Source of the DNA: Bacillota bacterium
GTDB taxonomy: Bacteria; Bacillota; Clostridia; Oscillospirales; Oscillospiraceae
DNA: 60,345 bases
Direction: 5' to 3'
Assembly: GCA_030529825.1 (NCBI GenBank)
Contig: JAUMWD010000010.1
Location: 1-60,345 of the forward strand
In this document: one piece after another, positions 45,529 through 52,167 of the stretch
How positions within the stretch are numbered: the first letter of the stretch is position 1
How the letters are laid out: the number at the start of each line of letters is the position of its first letter
Translations under genes and position numbers: made by a program
Notes under the pieces: model-generated
The model's database searches: none
Told to the model about the DNA's origin: nothing
The model's input: only the letters and a program-made list of their open reading frames with translations

Positions 45529-45666
45529 ATGCAGAATCGTATCATGTCAGTCATGTATTTTGAATACAAAGAGCAGATGTCCAGCCTTCGTTGCCAGGAC
45601 TATAGCTTTGTATGCCCAAAAGCGACAAGTGTACGACTGCATATTATCGGTTTGAGTCGGCAGTAA
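45529..45666 (+). CDS. 45-residue leader ORF before rtcB
   Basis: The ATG at 45529 follows AAAGGAAAA. The peptide begins MQNRIMSVMYFEYKEQMSSL. Codons 6-20 include ATG, TCA, TAT, GAA, TAC and CTT, the codons read by the five downstream tRNAs (CAU, Ser-UGA, Tyr-GUA, Glu-UUC, Leu-AAG). An intrinsic terminator lies 28 bases after its stop and 24 bases before rtcB, an arrangement like a translation-coupled attenuator. It may instead be an ordinary small protein. Confidence 0.55.
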   Translation: MQNRIMSVMYFEYKEQMSSLRCQDYSFVCPKATSVRLHIIGLSRQ

Positions 45667-45693
45667 CCGAAAACCGGAAATATCAATAACAGT

Positions 45694-45731
45694 ACCGCTT
45701 GTCTTGGGCTTATCGGGATAAGCGGTTTTTT
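45694..45731 (+). terminator. attenuator-like terminator before rtcB
   Basis: ACCGCTTGTC and GATAAGCGGT form a 10-bp stem followed by six T's. It lies between the promoter and rtcB, so rtcB expression needs read-through or antitermination. Confidence 0.8.
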
Positions 45732-45754
45732 CATGCCAATACAGGAGAACAGAA

Positions 45755-46960
45755 ATGATAGAGATAAAAGGAAAAGCAAATACCGCTCTTTGCTATGCCT
45801 CCATCATCGAGGATGAGGCGATAGAGCAGATACGCAGAATGTGCGACTATGAATTCACTGCCGGAAGCAAAATACGCATCATGCCCGACGTCCACGCGGG
45901 AAAGGGCTGCACTATCGGCACCACCATGACCGTGACGGATAAGGCCGTGCCGAACATCGTCGGCGTAGATATCGGCTGCGGGATGTATACAGTCAACATC
46001 AGCAAAGACACGATAGATATGGAAAAGTTTGATGAAGCCTGCCATTTTATCCCTTCGGGAATGAATGTTTGGGATGGCCGCAGGGAGAGGTTTGACCTGC
46101 TCGGCCTTCGCTGCTACAGATCACTTAAGGATACAAAGCGACTGGAGCGTTCACTCGGGACACTCGGCGGCGGCAACCACTTCATCGAAATCGACCGCTC
46201 TGAGGACGGGACGCAGCATCTAGTCATTCATTCAGGCTCCCGTAACCTCGGCAAGCAGGTCGCGGAATACTACCAGCAGCTTGCGGTTGAGCTGAACGCA
46301 GGCAAGGAGGACTATTTCCAAAAGCGCGATGCTCTTATTGCCGAATACAAGGCGGCAGGCAGAAGAAAGGAGATTCAGGCAGCCCTCAAGGAGCTGGAAA
46401 ATACCTATGAGTCAAAGGAGCCGACGATACCTGCCGACCTGTGCTTCGTGTACGGGCGGTATCTCGAGGATTACCTGCACGACGTTGAGATATGCCAGCG
46501 CTTTGCCCGCAGAAGCCGTGAACTTATGGCGGAGATAATTCTTGAGCGCACGGGACTGAACGGCACCGATGGCTTCCACACCGTACACAACTACATTGAT
46601 ACGGATGAGATGATACTCCGCAAGGGCTCTATTGCCGCGCACGAGGGCGAAAGGGTGCTCATCCCCATCAACATGCGCGATGGGTCAGTCCTCGCAACAG
46701 GTAAGGGAAATCCCGAATGGAACTACTCAGCACCTCACGGAGCGGGGCGTATCATGTCACGCACCAAGGCAAAAGAAAGTCTCGATATAGACGAGTATAG
46801 AAAAGCGATGGAGGGAATTTACACGACCTCCGTTAATGAAAACACGATAGACGAAGCGCCTATGGCATACAAGTCCCTCGGAGATATCATCGACGTCATC
46901 CGTGAGTCTGTTGACGTCATAGAAGTGCTTAAACCCATTTATAACTTTAAGTCTGACTGA
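45755..46960 (+). CDS. rtcB: RtcB-family RNA ligase
   Basis: RtcB joins RNA 2',3'-cyclic phosphate or 3'-phosphate ends to 5'-OH ends, using GTP and Mn2+. Active-site stretches are all present: IMPDVHAGKGCTIGTTM, VGVDIGCGMYT (metal cysteine), LGGGNHFIEI, VIHSGSRNLGKQV and NYSAPHGAGRIMSR with the guanylylated histidine. The length of 401 residues fits the shorter bacterial RtcB2-like branch. CAGGAG precedes the ATG. It heads a unit with an XRE regulator and five tRNA genes, suggesting repair of cleaved tRNA. Confidence 0.94.
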   Translation: MIEIKGKANTALCYASIIEDEAIEQIRRMCDYEFTAGSKIRIMPDVHAGKGCTIGTTMTVTDKAVPNIVGVDIGCGMYTVNISKDTIDMEKFDEACHFIPSGMNVWDGRRERFDLLGLRCYRSLKDTKRLERSLGTLGGGNHFIEIDRSEDGTQHLVIHSGSRNLGKQVAEYYQQLAVELNAGKEDYFQKRDALIAEYKAAGRRKEIQAALKELENTYESKEPTIPADLCFVYGRYLEDYLHDVEICQRFARRSRELMAEIILERTGLNGTDGFHTVHNYIDTDEMILRKGSIAAHEGERVLIPINMRDGSVLATGKGNPEWNYSAPHGAGRIMSRTKAKESLDIDEYRKAMEGIYTTSVNENTIDEAPMAYKSLGDIIDVIRESVDVIEVLKPIYNFKSD

Positions 46961-46980
46961 GCCGGATCTCCTTCCGGCTC
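46959..46980 (+). other. hairpin between rtcB and the XRE gene
   Basis: GAGCCGG and CCGGCTC form a 7-bp stem at the rtcB stop codon. There is no T-run, so it is more likely a processing or stability element than a terminator. Confidence 0.45.
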
Positions 46981-47006
46981 GGCACCGGAACAGGAGAGAA
47001 AATAAA

Positions 47007-47261
47007 ATGGATCGAATACCGGTCATTGATATGACCGCAACGGGAATTAACATTGAGAGACTCCGCAAGGCGGCGCATCTCACGGTAAAGGACGTTCAGG
47101 ACGCCTTCGGTTTTTCCACGCCGCAGGCCATCTACAAGTGGCAGCGCGGAACGGCAATGCCGACGATAGACAATCTGGTAGTGCTCGCCGCGATATTCGG
47201 CGTCACCATCGACGAGCTTATCGTATGCGAGCGTCCCTTTCAAGGACGCTTAACCGCATAA
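47007..47261 (+). CDS. small XRE-family regulator of the rtcB-tRNA unit
   Basis: An 84-residue helix-turn-helix protein: GINIERLRKAAHLTVKDVQD then FGFSTPQAIYKWQRGTAMPT and LAAIFGVTIDELIV, a Cro/CI-type fold. AGGAGAG precedes the ATG. It is encoded between rtcB and the tRNA array, apparently in the same transcript, and may regulate it. The end of the gene contains a 7-bp stem with loop CTTTCAA, identical to the anticodon loop of the tRNA-Glu encoded 60 bases downstream. Confidence 0.88.
   Translation: MDRIPVIDMTATGINIERLRKAAHLTVKDVQDAFGFSTPQAIYKWQRGTAMPTIDNLVVLAAIFGVTIDELIVCERPFQGRLTA
47230..47250 (+). other. anticodon-arm-like stem-loop in the XRE gene end
   Basis: AGCGTCC, CTTTCAA and GGACGCT make a 7-bp stem with a 7-nt loop. 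The loop and closing pairs (CCCTTTCAAGG) are identical to the tRNA-Glu(UUC) anticodon arm at 47289-47364. Confidence 0.5.
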
Positions 47262-47266
47262 AAAAT

Positions 47267-47285
47267 CCGACTCAATGAGTCGGAA
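47267..47285 (+). other. hairpin just before the tRNA array
   Basis: CCGACT and AGTCGG pair around CAATG. It sits three bases before tRNA-Glu and may mark 5' processing of the array. Confidence 0.4.
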
Positions 47286-47288
47286 TAC

Positions 47289-47364
47289 GGTCCCTTCGAC
47301 TAACAGGTCAGGTCACAGCCCTTTCAAGGCTGCAATGCGGGTTCAAATCCCGCAGGGATCACCA
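47289..47364 (+). tRNA. tRNA-Glu (UUC)
   Basis: Complete cloverleaf: acceptor GGTCCCT/AGGGATC (one G-T pair), anticodon stem CAGCC/GGCTG with loop CTTTCAA, T-stem GCGGG/CCCGC, and encoded CCA. First of five tRNAs in the array; 3 bases separate it from the next. Confidence 0.92.
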
Positions 47365-47367
47365 TAC

Positions 47368-47441
47368 TGCGCCTTCTTCCAATGGCAGGATGCGGGACTC
47401 ATATCCCCTCGATGCCGGTTCAAGTCCGGCAGGCGCGATCA
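47368..47441 (+). tRNA. aberrant tRNA with CAU anticodon
   Basis: Acceptor (TGCGCCT/AGGCGCG), T-arm (GCCGG/CCGGC) and conserved D-loop GG are intact. The anticodon arm is abnormal: GGGA pairs with TCCC leaving a 6-nt loop CTCATA, with a C-C mismatch below. D-stem 10-25 is T-T, and the 3' end is TCA instead of CCA. The loop looks like a tRNA-Met or tRNA-Ile2 loop (CTCATAA) missing one base. It may be a pseudogene, a decoy or a special substrate. Confidence 0.7.
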
Positions 47442-47445
47442 ATAT

Positions 47446-47534
47446 GCATGAGTGGCGGAATCGGAATACGCGCCGGGCTAAGGATCTGGTGCCTGTCACA
47501 GGGCGTGTGGGTTCAAGTCCCACCTCATGCACCA
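47446..47534 (+). tRNA. tRNA-Leu (AAG)
   Basis: Perfect acceptor GCATGAG/CTCATGC, D-arm with GCGG, anticodon loop CTAAGGA giving AAG, long class II variable arm, T-stem GTGGG/CCCAC, and encoded CCA. A34 in a leucine tRNA is unusual in bacteria and would need TadA-type inosine conversion to read beyond CUU. Confidence 0.88.
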
Positions 47535-47539
47535 CATAC

Positions 47540-47628
47540 GGCGTTGTACTCAAGAGGCTTAAGAGATCGGTTCTGAAAACCGGGAGGCAGGAAACTGCGC
47601 GTGGGTTCAAATCCTACCAACGCCGCCA
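47540..47628 (+). tRNA. tRNA-Ser (UGA) with C33
   Basis: Acceptor GGCGTTG/CAACGCC, anticodon stem TCGGT/ACCGG with loop TCTGAAA giving anticodon TGA, class II variable arm GCAG/CTGC, and CCA encoded. Position 33, almost universally U, is C here. Confidence 0.85.
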
Positions 47629-47631
47629 TAC

Positions 47632-47716
47632 GGGAGAGTGGCCGAGCGGTCAAAGGCAGCTGACTGTAAATCAGCCGAGAATCTCTACAGTGGTTCAAAT
47701 CCACTCTCTCCCACCA
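47632..47716 (+). tRNA. tRNA-Tyr (GUA)
   Basis: Acceptor GGGAGAG/CTCTCCC, perfect anticodon stem GCTGA/TCAGC with loop CTGTAAA (GTA), long variable arm GAGA/TCTC, T-stem AGTGG/CCACT, and CCA encoded. It is the last gene of the array. Confidence 0.92.
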
Positions 47717-47724
47717 AATGCTTT

Positions 47725-47759
47725 ACCGCAGTTGAAATTGTATCAACTGCGGTGTTTTT
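47725..47759 (+). terminator. terminator of the tRNA array, repeat family copy 2
   Basis: ACCGCAGTTGA pairs with TCAACTGCGGT around AATTGTA, then GTTTTTG. The same hairpin family is found at 45369 and 53156. Confidence 0.9.
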
Positions 47760-47863
47760 GCTGATTCATTGAAACAAAGCAAGCAGTGAGGTTATTCAAA
47801 CAGAAGTCAATGGCGCTTTCTGTTTCTGTCCGATATATGGTACTTCGCAAGCATATAATGCGC

Positions 47864-47892
47864 TTGGTGGATTTGGAAATCTGTGGTATAAT
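47864..47892 (+). promoter_or_regulatory. promoter of the EF-hand gene
   Basis: TTGGTG, 17 bases, then TATAAT, about 30 bases before the start codon. Confidence 0.6.
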
Positions 47893-47921
47893 ATAGAAAA
47901 ACTACAATGGGAGGCAAAGCG

Positions 47922-48293
47922 ATGAGCGGTTTTTTCAATAAAATGTTTGATATGAATCACGACGGCAAGCTTGACGCGGGAGAGCAGTTCCTTGAGTTCA
48001 TGATGTTCAACGAGATGATGAAGGAAGAAAATCAAAGCGTCGATGATTGGGGCTTCGGTGCCGATGATGATTCCGGGAGCGACTGGCAGGAAAGTGCGGA
48101 GGAAAATATACTAGGCGTTGACCCTTACGATTTTGACAGTGAAGAGGAATACAACGACGCTGTTGCTGAAAAGGAAGCGTGGACAAACGACATTCCCGAC
48201 GAAGTGCGGGAGTTCGGTGACGACCGCGGGATCTTTGCCGAGGACTATGATTCCTATGACGACTTTGCAGACGCGCTCCGAGACGAAATATGA
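47922..48293 (+). CDS. acidic EF-hand-like small protein
   Basis: A 123-residue, strongly acidic protein. Residues 9-22 (MNHDGKLDAGEQF) match an EF-hand calcium loop, DxNxDGxLDxxE. The remainder is rich in D and E (VDPYDFDSEEEYNDAVAEKE) and probably disordered or ion-binding. GGGAGG sets the ATG at 47922. It starts the segment downstream of the tRNA array and precedes the HD-domain gene by 21 bases. The role is unknown; such acidic proteins sometimes mimic DNA or buffer Ca2+. Confidence 0.75.
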   Translation: MSGFFNKMFDMNHDGKLDAGEQFLEFMMFNEMMKEENQSVDDWGFGADDDSGSDWQESAEENILGVDPYDFDSEEEYNDAVAEKEAWTNDIPDEVREFGDDRGIFAEDYDSYDDFADALRDEI

Positions 48294-48314
48294 TCCTGAG
48301 GTGAGCCCGTTCAC

Positions 48315-48944
48315 ATGAGAAACGAACTGATTGTTATGGGTAAGCTTGCTGCGTGGGCAAAGGAAAACGCGCACATCGAAAAACTGATGAAATCCGAATA
48401 CGGAGAGCTTCTGCTTAGGGCTTATAACGCGCTTGACACCTCGGTGCTGTACCAGAGCCGCATTCACGGCTGCGGTCACATCGAGCGTACCATGCTTCTC
48501 GGTGCGTTTATCTCTCAGGCGCTTGAGTTGTCCGCGCATGAGTGCAGAATGCTGCTCCTGTGCTGCTCCTACCACGACATCGGAAGGAGCAACGACTTCC
48601 GCGACAATGAGCACGGCAACGTTGCGGCAAAGAAGCTCATGGCATCGAATATGAAGCGTAAGTTCAGCGGCTACAGTGCGGAGGACTTCAAGATCATGCA
48701 GGCGGCGATCACCCTCCACTCCATGAGCGATAAGGAAATCGACAATGTGGCGCATCGCTATGGACTCGAGCCCCGTAGCATGGACAGATACTACCGCGTT
48801 GCAAAGTGCCTCAAGGATTCGGACAATCTCGACAGGGTAAGGCTCCACGACCTCGATACGAAGCATCTGCGGCATGTCGAGAGCATTGGCATGGTAAGTG
48901 ATGCGCAGTGGATATACGATGCATACCGCAGAGCAAAGCAATGA
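48315..48944 (+). CDS. HD-domain phosphohydrolase
   Basis: A 209-residue protein with the HD metal-binding series: HGCGHIERTM (first H), LCCSYHDIGRSND (HD) and CLKDSDNLDRVRL (final D). HD enzymes cleave phosphate esters in nucleotides or cyclic nucleotides. GAGGTGAG lies about ten bases upstream. Its nearness to RtcB raises the possibility that it trims RNA or nucleotide ends, but neighbourhood is the only support. No signal peptide or membrane segment is seen. Confidence 0.85.
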   Translation: MRNELIVMGKLAAWAKENAHIEKLMKSEYGELLLRAYNALDTSVLYQSRIHGCGHIERTMLLGAFISQALELSAHECRMLLLCCSYHDIGRSNDFRDNEHGNVAAKKLMASNMKRKFSGYSAEDFKIMQAAITLHSMSDKEIDNVAHRYGLEPRSMDRYYRVAKCLKDSDNLDRVRLHDLDTKHLRHVESIGMVSDAQWIYDAYRRAKQ

Positions 48945-48979
48945 GAGGCTTGCGCTGAATTATTTTGTGAGGGATAGAC

Positions 48980-49852
48980 ATGACCGACAATACATCAAAA
49001 AATATAAGGGCATTGCGGAATGCTTACGGTGAAACGCAGCTGGAGCTGGCGTTTGCAATAGGACTTGACTCGCCGTCTGCAATATCCCAGTACGAAAACG
49101 GAACGCGGATTCCGCAGACACGCGAGCGGCAGAGACTGGCAGAGCACTTTAGAATCACCGAGGATGAGCTTGCTCACGGCGATTTCTCGCACTTTGCTTT
49201 GAAGTCACTTTCTGCTGATGTCCGCGAAATAGCAGCTGAGTATCTGGACGGGTTGCTGCCAATCATCAGCACGGAAAAGGCAATGCAAGACCCACTGTTC
49301 AAAAAAGGCTATGAGGCCCATATGCGCATTATCGAGGGTATCAAGGCAGGAATACCCGCAGATGAAAGTGACGGAGTTATCTGCGTTGAGGCCTATGCAG
49401 AGGCATTTTATGATAACCATATCTGCGAGGCGGCGGCCAATCTGCTGTGGTGGTTTGTGCTTGCGGGCATAGGAGTAAACGTTTGGGATTGGGAAGCTTT
49501 CGAAGAAGCGAAGGATCCGTTTCCGAAGATGCAGAGCGTGGAGGAAGTAATTAAATACTGGTTTCTGAGAAACTGTGACGATGAATTTGAGGAGCAGCGC
49601 AGAAAAGCGCGCGATGAGTTCCGGAAGGAGAGCGGAGAAACCTATATAGACCTGCTGAAGGAACTGAAGGCGTACCCGCATCTTTCGGAGCTTGCAGATT
49701 ACTACTCCGCTATAATGTATTCTTATGGGATGATAAATAACGGGTTGACCCCGGAAATGAACCAGACCGTAGGGTACGAGATGCTGCGGGCTGCAGCAAG
49801 ACTTGGAAACAGATATGCAAAAAGAGCGTTGAAAACGCTTCGAAAACTGTAA
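48980..49852 (+). CDS. XRE-family regulator with large C-terminal domain
   Basis: The 290-residue protein has an N-terminal helix-turn-helix, residues about 8-65: NIRALRNAYGETQLELAFAI, then SPSAISQYENGTRIPQTRER. The C-terminal 220 residues are helical with aromatic-rich LLWWFVLAGIGVNVWDWEAF and end in a short Sel1-like helix (YEMLRAAARLGNRYAKRALK). GTGAGGG precedes the ATG. It may sense a ligand through the C-terminal part; targets are not visible. Confidence 0.82.
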   Translation: MTDNTSKNIRALRNAYGETQLELAFAIGLDSPSAISQYENGTRIPQTRERQRLAEHFRITEDELAHGDFSHFALKSLSADVREIAAEYLDGLLPIISTEKAMQDPLFKKGYEAHMRIIEGIKAGIPADESDGVICVEAYAEAFYDNHICEAAANLLWWFVLAGIGVNVWDWEAFEEAKDPFPKMQSVEEVIKYWFLRNCDDEFEEQRRKARDEFRKESGETYIDLLKELKAYPHLSELADYYSAIMYSYGMINNGLTPEMNQTVGYEMLRAAARLGNRYAKRALKTLRKL

Positions 49853-49862
49853 ATTGAATAAT

Positions 49863-49897
49863 AAATCGATCGAAATTTTTGAAATTCCGGTCGATTT
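49863..49897 (+). terminator. terminator after the XRE gene
   Basis: AAATCGA pairs with TCGATTT at the base, with partial pairing inside, and a run of T's follows. Confidence 0.7.
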
Positions 49898-49995
49898 TTT
49901 TATAATTTCACACAGCGTGAAAGACAAAAGCATTCAAAGTGAGTAGAATAGCGTAGCAAATTCTACTGCCAGCTATTTGAAAGGGGTGAAATAAG

Positions 49996-50262
49996 CTGAA
50001 GTTTAAAGATGAGGTAAATGAAATAAGGTTTGACGGAGAGCTTACAACCAGAGCGCTGACGGTTGAAGATTTGGTGAAAGCGGAAATCAGCATAGAAGCT
50101 GTTTGCGACTTAAAAAACCGACTTACGGATGAAGCCGAAGTCAATCATCTGGATCAGGTCCTGAGCCTTGCCTGCGCCATGCTGTGCGAGTTGTGCGACG
50201 AAATTGAGATTGACCCCATGAGATTGAGTGAGTACAGAGAAAAACTGTTTAAGGATGAGTAA
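49996..50262 (+). CDS. small protein with probable CTG start
   Basis: An 88-residue acidic helical protein (KFKDEVNEIRFDGELTTRAL then VEDLVKAEISIEAVCDLKNR). The frame opens after a TGA at 49987-49989 and has no ATG, GTG or TTG until 50071. A strong Shine-Dalgarno AAAGGGGTG ends nine bases before a CTG at 49996, which I take as the start. Starting at TTG 50071 would leave the ribosome site unused. Its stop is followed at once by the ribosome site of the next gene. No family is recognised. Confidence 0.6.
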   Translation: MKFKDEVNEIRFDGELTTRALTVEDLVKAEISIEAVCDLKNRLTDEAEVNHLDQVLSLACAMLCELCDEIEIDPMRLSEYREKLFKDE

Positions 50263-50275
50263 CGGAGGTGCGAAA

Positions 50276-51388
50276 ATGAATGAAAACAATGAATTTGATG
50301 CTTTGAAGGATGCAAGCTGCAGGGATGTCCTCAAGCTCATCGTCGACAAGCAGAGAGCACAATTTAATAGAAACAGATTCAGCGCGGATTCGGGAGAAGC
50401 GGAAGAAAGCTTAAGCCTTTCCGAATCCGTCAGAGCAGACATGAGAAACCATTTTGAGATCCTTTCGCTGATGCTGCTTCTTGTGGAAAGAATAATGCTT
50501 GAGCCTGCGGGTAAAACGGTAAGAAGATGTTTTGCGATCCTGACCTGCGTGATTGTTCTTTTTTGTGTGAGCGGCTGCGGAGTCTCGGGCAACGGCGCGG
50601 ACGGCACAAAGCAGCAGGAAAAGATTGAGGCAATAAACTTTGATGACATCAATTGGTCAATCGGTGAGCGCGTTTTCGAGGGCGAACGGTGTGTGGGACT
50701 AAACTATACCAACAACACGAAGTATCCGCTGCTGGGATTCGAGATTGATTTTGCCCTGAAGGAAAACCTCACGGAGGAGCAGAAAGCGGTAATAGACAGC
50801 TTCAAGAAAGAAAACACGTGGTTTTTCAGCGACGAAATTGACGAAGAGGACGAGTACATAGATGAAGAGCTTGAGATGAGAGTCATCGCCAGAAGATATA
50901 TCGAGCCTGGAGAATCAATGAACGGTGTTCCGTGCCTGATCAACAATCTCCTAGACTTTGACGATATGACTCTGTACGAGGCTATGGAGCCGGACATTGC
51001 CACCATCGCTTTTGTGGGTACAGATAATAAGCTTCATCTGGTGTTCTATGACTTCCACTCCAAGACACTTACTGAATCAAATAATGCGCCGATTTCCATT
51101 GACGAATGGTCCGACAGTAATATAAGTAAGCTTATTCCCCGTGTAGAAGCAAAGGCCATAATCATTGATGATGACGATGATGACTGGTTCTCCTTTGAGG
51201 CCTACGGCGTCAGCTACGAGTATTTTGAGTGGTATGTAAGCGCCTGCAAGGAAGCTGGCTTTACCGCAAATGTTGACTGGGATGACAGCGAAAACTACTG
51301 CGCAGAAAACGCCGACGAATATGAAGTGGATATCGAGTACTCAAGCTTCTGGCAAGCCATGAGCGTCAGCATCGAAAACTTTACATGA
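50276..51388 (+). CDS. lipoprotein-like membrane protein, DUF6591-like C-terminus
   Basis: A 370-residue protein starting at ATG 50276 after GGAGGTG. The first 80 residues are cytoplasmic-looking and helical. A hydrophobic segment with a lipobox follows (CFAILTCVIVLFCVSGCGVS, lipid cysteine in VSGC). An internal ATG at 50489 would give a standard lipoprotein signal. The C-terminal region (FEAYGVSYEYFEWYVSACKE, then NADEYEVDIEYSS) resembles DUF6591-type domains of secreted lipoproteins. The long N-terminal extension may be a fusion. The function is unknown. Confidence 0.7.
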   Translation: MNENNEFDALKDASCRDVLKLIVDKQRAQFNRNRFSADSGEAEESLSLSESVRADMRNHFEILSLMLLLVERIMLEPAGKTVRRCFAILTCVIVLFCVSGCGVSGNGADGTKQQEKIEAINFDDINWSIGERVFEGERCVGLNYTNNTKYPLLGFEIDFALKENLTEEQKAVIDSFKKENTWFFSDEIDEEDEYIDEELEMRVIARRYIEPGESMNGVPCLINNLLDFDDMTLYEAMEPDIATIAFVGTDNKLHLVFYDFHSKTLTESNNAPISIDEWSDSNISKLIPRVEAKAIIIDDDDDDWFSFEAYGVSYEYFEWYVSACKEAGFTANVDWDDSENYCAENADEYEVDIEYSSFWQAMSVSIENFT

Positions 51389-51467
51389 TCAATCGGCAGA
51401 TGTAATATCGGCGCGTTGTCGCACGTTAATGCCGAGAATGCAAAAAGTACGGACTTTTAACCCACAC

Positions 51468-51496
51468 TTGAAGCCGGAACAGCGGCATGGTACAAT
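51468..51496 (+). promoter_or_regulatory. promoter upstream of the 51516 remnant
   Basis: TTGAAG, 17 bases, then TACAAT, about 19 bases before the ATG at 51516. Confidence 0.6.
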
Positions 51497-51515
51497 AAAG
51501 AAAAAAGGCGGCCAC

Positions 51516-51723
51516 ATGAAAGAAGAGAGCCTTATTTGTAACGCCACCCCTTGAACACCTATGGCAGGCCGAAATGATGGAGTGCGCCCTTTGCCATAAA
51601 ATAGAACCCAGCAAAACCGGATGTATAAAAGCCGTTCTGGCGACCTTCCTCGAATACGGCACAATCACGCAGGTGCAGTATGACAAGAGCCTGCACGATT
51701 TTACGGTCAAGATGGAATATTAA
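51516..51723 (+). pseudogene. frameshifted small gene
   Basis: ATG 51516 reads MKEESLICNATP and stops at 51552. The other frame carries on at once with LEHLWQAEMMECALCHKIEP and continues open to TAA 51721-51723. The junction is a CCCC run, so one base appears to be lost or gained. The joined product would be about 68 residues with a CxxC pair. It precedes the SMI1/KNR4 gene and may have been a small immunity-type or regulatory gene. Confidence 0.55.
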
Positions 51724-51737
51724 AAGGAGATTGACAT

Positions 51738-52163
51738 ATGATTCCTGATGAAATAAAAACCATTGCAGAAGAGCTCAATAAGCAAGGCGGCATGAAATTC
51801 ATAGAAGGGGCAACGGATGAACAACTCGCAGACTTCGAGGCGGAGCACCAGATTTGTCTCCCTGCCAAATATAAAGCTTGGCTGCAGTGTTCTGACGGTG
51901 GCGAATTCTTCCTGCCGGCAGGTGTACAGTTTTACGGCGTGGCACATAAACCGATCATTGATGTCGATGACAATGATCGCCCCGGTGACAACTATATCGT
52001 CATCGGCGCATTGGCAACTGGTGATCCAATTCTCTGCGAAACGGACTCGGAGCAGATTTCCATATTCAATCATGAGGTTGGATGCATCGAAAGCGATGAA
52101 ACATACACTGATTTCATTGCATTCCTGAAAGACATGGCACAAGCGCTAGGGATTGGAGGTTGA
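51738..52163 (+). CDS. SMI1/KNR4 family immunity protein
   Basis: A 141-residue SUKH-superfamily protein: ATDEQLADFEAEHQICLPAK then YKAWLQCSDGGEF, then GDNYIVIGALATGDPILCET and FKDMAQAL-type ending. SUKH proteins neutralise nuclease toxins of polymorphic and contact-dependent systems. GGAG precedes the ATG. It lies four bases upstream of an HNH-type nuclease gene, which fits an immunity-toxin pair. Confidence 0.88.
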   Translation: MIPDEIKTIAEELNKQGGMKFIEGATDEQLADFEAEHQICLPAKYKAWLQCSDGGEFFLPAGVQFYGVAHKPIIDVDDNDRPGDNYIVIGALATGDPILCETDSEQISIFNHEVGCIESDETYTDFIAFLKDMAQALGIGG

Positions 52164-52167
52164 TTCA

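Noticed and set aside
45529-45666. Leader ORF as a toxin of a type I toxin-antitoxin pair
   Set aside because: The peptide has no membrane helix and no antisense promoter is apparent; the attenuator arrangement explains the layout better.
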